From CAZHBD01 sp964530555 (GTDB lineage Bacteria; Patescibacteriota; Saccharimonadia; Saccharimonadales; AWTP1-31): a stretch of 7,677 nt of DNA. Shown piece by piece: positions 5,406 through 7,677 of this stretch (within the stretch, counting starts at the first letter, position 1; every line of letters begins with the position of its first letter). The position numbers and the translations under genes were made by a program. The notes under the pieces were generated by a model. The model did no database searches and was not told where the DNA came from. It was given only the letters and a program-made list of their open reading frames with translations. The stretch spans positions 1-7,677 of the forward strand of contig CAZHBD010000041.1 of assembly GCA_964530555.1 (NCBI GenBank), given 5' to 3'.

Positions 5406-6437
5406 ATGACGTACAAAAACTCGCAAATTGCCGCTGTTGCTAAAGCCTTGCACAAACGACTTGAAAAAACTGATGATCCCAAGGAGCTGTTGCGGGCGCC
5501 AGAGCTAAAAGCTCTGTACGCGCAGATCCCTACTTTGGAACCTCAGGCACGAGCCACGTTTGGTAAGGAGCTAAATCGATTAAAAGCCAACCTTGAGCAT
5601 GCTATTGCACAAAATCATGAACAAACTGAAACAATAGAGGTGCTTGATGTTACCGCCCCGTTTGACATCAATACAGATGCCAGTAAACGGCCCCATCTTT
5701 TGAGTAGCGAGCTCGGTAGTCAGCACCCTATTATGCGTGAAATAGCCATCCTAAGCGATATCGCCGAACGAATGGGTTTTGTTGTTGAGCAGAGTCGACA
5801 GTTGGATGATGATTATCACATGTTCACCAGCCTGAATTTTCCCGATGACCATCCAGCGCGCGACGACTATGACACCTTCATGACTACCGATGGTTTGATA
5901 GCTCCCGCGCATACCAGCACCATGCAGAACAGAGTGTTGCAGAAATACAAGCCAAACCTGGAGCTTGGCCAGCCAATTGCTGTTATTGTTCCTGACCGTG
6001 TATTCCGAAATGAAGATCTTGATGCCACGCATGAACACACGTTCTATCAGCATGAAGGCGTCTACGTTGGACATAACGTTACTGTCGGTAACTTAATTGC
6101 TACATTGCAGACGTTTTTGAGTTCCTATTTTGGTCAGAGCCTAAAAGCTAAAATCCAGCCATTCTATTTTCCGTTTACCGAACCAAGCTTCGAGTTTGCA
6201 ATTGAGCGCCCGCTTAGTTTGCGTAAAGGCAACACGGAAGCCGACCAGTGGCTCGAGCTGCTGGGGTGCGGTATGATTCATCCAAATGTGTTGAAAGATG
6301 CCGGCATTGATCCTGTTAAATATACGGGTTTCGCGTGGGGTGGAGGAGTCGATCGACTGGTAATGATGAAGTATGAGATAGAAGATGTCCGGCACTTCGA
6401 AAGTGGTAAGCTAGAATTTCTGAGGCAGTTCTCATGA
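5406..6437 (+). CDS. pheS: Phenylalanyl-tRNA synthetase alpha subunit
   Basis: The catalytic alpha subunit of the (alpha-beta)2 class II synthetase, which charges tRNA-Phe with phenylalanine. The 343-residue length is normal. Residues 1-75 are the helical, coiled-coil tRNA-binding arm. The class II core follows: HPIMREI at 107-113, HTSTMQNR at 169-176, motif 2 around VPDRVFRNE (195-203) with HEHTFYQHEG (209-218), the LGCGMIHPNVL segment at 286-296, and motif 3 GFAWGGGVDRLVMM at 308-321. ATG 5406 is preferred because the upstream in-frame TTG and ATG would place the likely -10 element inside the coding sequence and add residues not typical of PheS. The stop overlaps the next start (ATGA at 6434-6437). 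The gene leads a pheS-orf-pheT operon. Confidence 0.95.
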   Translation: MTYKNSQIAAVAKALHKRLEKTDDPKELLRAPELKALYAQIPTLEPQARATFGKELNRLKANLEHAIAQNHEQTETIEVLDVTAPFDINTDASKRPHLLSSELGSQHPIMREIAILSDIAERMGFVVEQSRQLDDDYHMFTSLNFPDDHPARDDYDTFMTTDGLIAPAHTSTMQNRVLQKYKPNLELGQPIAVIVPDRVFRNEDLDATHEHTFYQHEGVYVGHNVTVGNLIATLQTFLSSYFGQSLKAKIQPFYFPFTEPSFEFAIERPLSLRKGNTEADQWLELLGCGMIHPNVLKDAGIDPVKYTGFAWGGGVDRLVMMKYEIEDVRHFESGKLEFLRQFS

Positions 6438-6829
6438 GCACCGATACCCTTGTCAGCTCAGCAGTTCAGGAGGAACTAGTTAAAATTCAGCGTATAAGGT
6501 CTGTTTTCAGGGCGCATGAAAACGCTACGCCTGAATTAGGTGTCGAGGTTTTTAGAGATCAAGTTGGACCACTGCTTGACGATTTTAAGGCGCTGTCCTT
6601 GTTTGCACTGCCGGAAGACTATCGAACAGCTCTCCTCAACGGAGATGATGCAGAATACTATCTGGAGCTGCTTGACCGAACCTGGCAACGAGCGGCGGGA
6701 ATAGGACGACCGATTGCGGACGAGTACGATATTGCCTGGCAGAATACGGTTGTCGAAGAAGCCGTACTAAGTGGCCTTCGTGCGAGCCATCTGGTTGCAC
6801 GAGCTTGTGGAATTGAGGTGGAACTGTGA
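6434..6829 (+). CDS. Unrecognised 131-residue protein between pheS and pheT
   Basis: I do not recognise this protein. It overlaps pheS by ATGA (6434-6437) and pheT by GTGA (6826-6829), so all three are likely translated in a coupled way. GAGG at 6422-6425 could serve as a ribosome binding site, eight bases before ATG. The sequence is acidic and predicted to be mostly helical, with no membrane segment, signal peptide or metal motif. Hydrophobic residues recur at 3-4 residue spacing through VQEELVKIQRIRSVF (10-24), then again in the middle, YYLELLDRTW (75-84), and at the end, VEEAVLSGLRASHLVARACG (107-126). The position suggests it is made in balance with PheRS and could bind it, but no such partner is standard for bacterial PheRS. 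A lineage-specific gene that slipped into the operon is the alternative. Confidence 0.8.
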   Translation: MSTDTLVSSAVQEELVKIQRIRSVFRAHENATPELGVEVFRDQVGPLLDDFKALSLFALPEDYRTALLNGDDAEYYLELLDRTWQRAAGIGRPIADEYDIAWQNTVVEEAVLSGLRASHLVARACGIEVEL

Positions 6830-7677
6830 AGGTAAGTCTTAATTGGGCTCAACATTTCAGCAATGTAGATCTGGTGCCGAACGGCACGGATGCTTTGGTG
6901 ACCGCGATTGGCGCACAACTTGGTGCGGTGGAAGAGGTAATATCGTGGGGACCCCGCTTTGACGGTATTTACGTTGCCAAAGTTGTTGCCTGCCACAAGC
7001 ATCCCAATGCTGATAGGCTTAATATCTGCTTGATTGACGATGGCGGGAAAGTTAAGGGTGTCAAACGCACTAAGGATGGCCTGGTGCAAGTTATATGTGG
7101 TGCTGATAATGTTCGCGAGGGACTGCTGGTCGCCTGGCTGCCGCCCGGTAGTACCGTGCCCGCCACTGTCGACAAAGACCCCTTTGTGTTAGAAGTGCGC
7201 GTCATGCGCGGCGAAGCCAGCAATGGAATGTTAGCGAGTGCGGCCGAGCTCGGTATTAGTGATGATCACGCTGGCATCTTAGAAATCAATCCTGAAGACG
7301 TTGGTGCAGACTTAGCTCGCCCCGGAACAGAATTTAAGAAGCTCTACGGCTTAGATGATGTGGTTATCGATTGTGAGAACAAGATGTTCACACACCGCCC
7401 GGACTGCTTCGGTATCTTAGGCGTAGCCCGCGAGTTAGCAGGTATTCAACAGTTATCATTTAAGAGCCCTGAGTGGTATAGCGAGAAACCACAGTTCAAG
7501 AAAGTGGCCGAACTTCCTTTAGTCACCAAAAACGACGCCCCTGAACTCATCCCACGGCTAATGACAGTTGCAATGCATGACATTGCAGTTGGGCCCAGCC
7601 CAACCTGGATGCAAGCGGGGCTAACTAGGGTGGGTATACGTCCTATTTCAAACATAGTCGATCTGACGAACTTTTAC
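6826..7677 (+). CDS. pheT: Phenylalanyl-tRNA synthetase beta subunit (N-terminal part, cut by window end)
   Basis: The first 284 codons of the non-catalytic beta subunit; bacterial PheT usually has about 800 residues, so most lies beyond the window. The reading frame is open from GTG 6826 to the last base. GAGGTG (6815-6820) lies five bases upstream and supports this start, as does the GTGA overlap with the preceding stop. The N-terminal segment VSLNWAQHF (3-11) is typical. The EMAP-type OB-fold tRNA-binding domain spans about 40-150, with HKHPNADRLNICLID (57-71), VQVICGADNVREG (87-99) and MRGEASNGML (127-136). A charged insertion (about 75-86) separates two strands of this domain. The B3/4 editing region begins with ENKMFTHRPDCFGILGVARE (184-203). 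The partner PheS is encoded two genes upstream. Confidence 0.95.
   Translation, partial: MKVSLNWAQHFSNVDLVPNGTDALVTAIGAQLGAVEEVISWGPRFDGIYVAKVVACHKHPNADRLNICLIDDGGKVKGVKRTKDGLVQVICGADNVREGLLVAWLPPGSTVPATVDKDPFVLEVRVMRGEASNGMLASAAELGISDDHAGILEINPEDVGADLARPGTEFKKLYGLDDVVIDCENKMFTHRPDCFGILGVARELAGIQQLSFKSPEWYSEKPQFKKVAELPLVTKNDAPELIPRLMTVAMHDIAVGPSPTWMQAGLTRVGIRPISNIVDLTNFY
7569..7604 (+). repeat. Two adjacent inverted repeats inside pheT
   Basis: TGCAATG (7569-7575) pairs with CATTGCA (7581-7587) across a 5-base loop, and GTTGGGC (7588-7594) pairs with GCCCAAC (7598-7604) across a 3-base loop. The two perfect 7-base stems abut. They lie inside conserved coding sequence and are followed by no T-tract, so a terminator is unlikely. 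They may be chance or a local mRNA structure. Confidence 0.35.

Noticed and set aside
5751..6074. Minus-strand open frame of 107 codons inside pheS
   Set aside because: It lies antisense to the conserved catalytic core of PheS and resembles no protein family; similar antisense frames in other genes were dropped for the same reason.
6658..7223. Two minus-strand open frames (143 and 84 codons) opposite the pheS-pheT linker gene and pheT
   Set aside because: The plus strand here encodes clear PheT tRNA-binding motifs with coupled start/stop overlaps; the antisense frames have low-complexity Ser/Arg-rich products.

Overview
The window (7,677 bases, roughly balanced base composition, almost no intergenic space) looks like a chromosomal segment of a reduced-genome bacterium of the Patescibacteria/CPR type, most likely Candidatus Saccharibacteria (TM7). 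This is an inference from tight packing, 4-base ATGA/GTGA gene overlaps, short divergent versions of PheS and PheT, and the lineage-like flavour of YajQ and the histidine phosphatase. TGA is used as a normal stop in several genes, which argues against the code-25 lineages Gracilibacteria and Absconditabacteria. I see no phage, IS, CRISPR, tRNA or rRNA signal.

Layout. (1) Positions 1-1861, plus strand: the end of an unknown gene, two unrecognised genes (172 and 166 residues) joined by 4-base overlaps, then a ZIP-family metal transporter. The 166-residue protein has a His-rich, acidic tail. (2) Positions 1895-2986, plus strand: a membrane-anchored RmuC-family protein. (3) Positions 2969-5343, minus strand: yajQ, a histidine-phosphatase-family protein with an altered RHG signature (4-base overlap with yajQ), and an (alpha/alpha)6-barrel glycoside hydrolase resembling mannosylglycerate/glucosylglycerate hydrolases. 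The hydrolase tail overlaps the rmuC tail by 18 bases. (4) Positions 5406-7677, plus strand: pheS, an unrecognised 131-residue ORF, and pheT (cut by the window end), joined by ATGA and GTGA overlaps. The pheS operon diverges from yajQ across a 62-base promoter region.

The most striking signal is in how transcription units begin. Three genes (rmuC, the hydrolase, yajQ) have a near-consensus -10 hexamer (TACAAT, TATACT, TATACT) followed by exactly six bases and then ATG, which predicts leaderless mRNAs. pheS has TATACT ten bases before its best ATG, so nearly leaderless. Downstream genes instead use start/stop overlaps, some with a Shine-Dalgarno-like sequence. At the hydrolase, a perfect 20-base palindrome is centred on the start codon and covers half of the -10 hexamer. 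It could be an operator, or a hairpin that forms only in read-through mRNA from yajQ.

Functionally the window mixes housekeeping (PheRS, YajQ, RmuC), metal uptake and sugar hydrolysis with four unrecognised genes, one incomplete. The best candidates for something undescribed are the palindrome-controlled leaderless start, the small gene inside the pheST operon, and the unknown module ahead of the zinc transporter.
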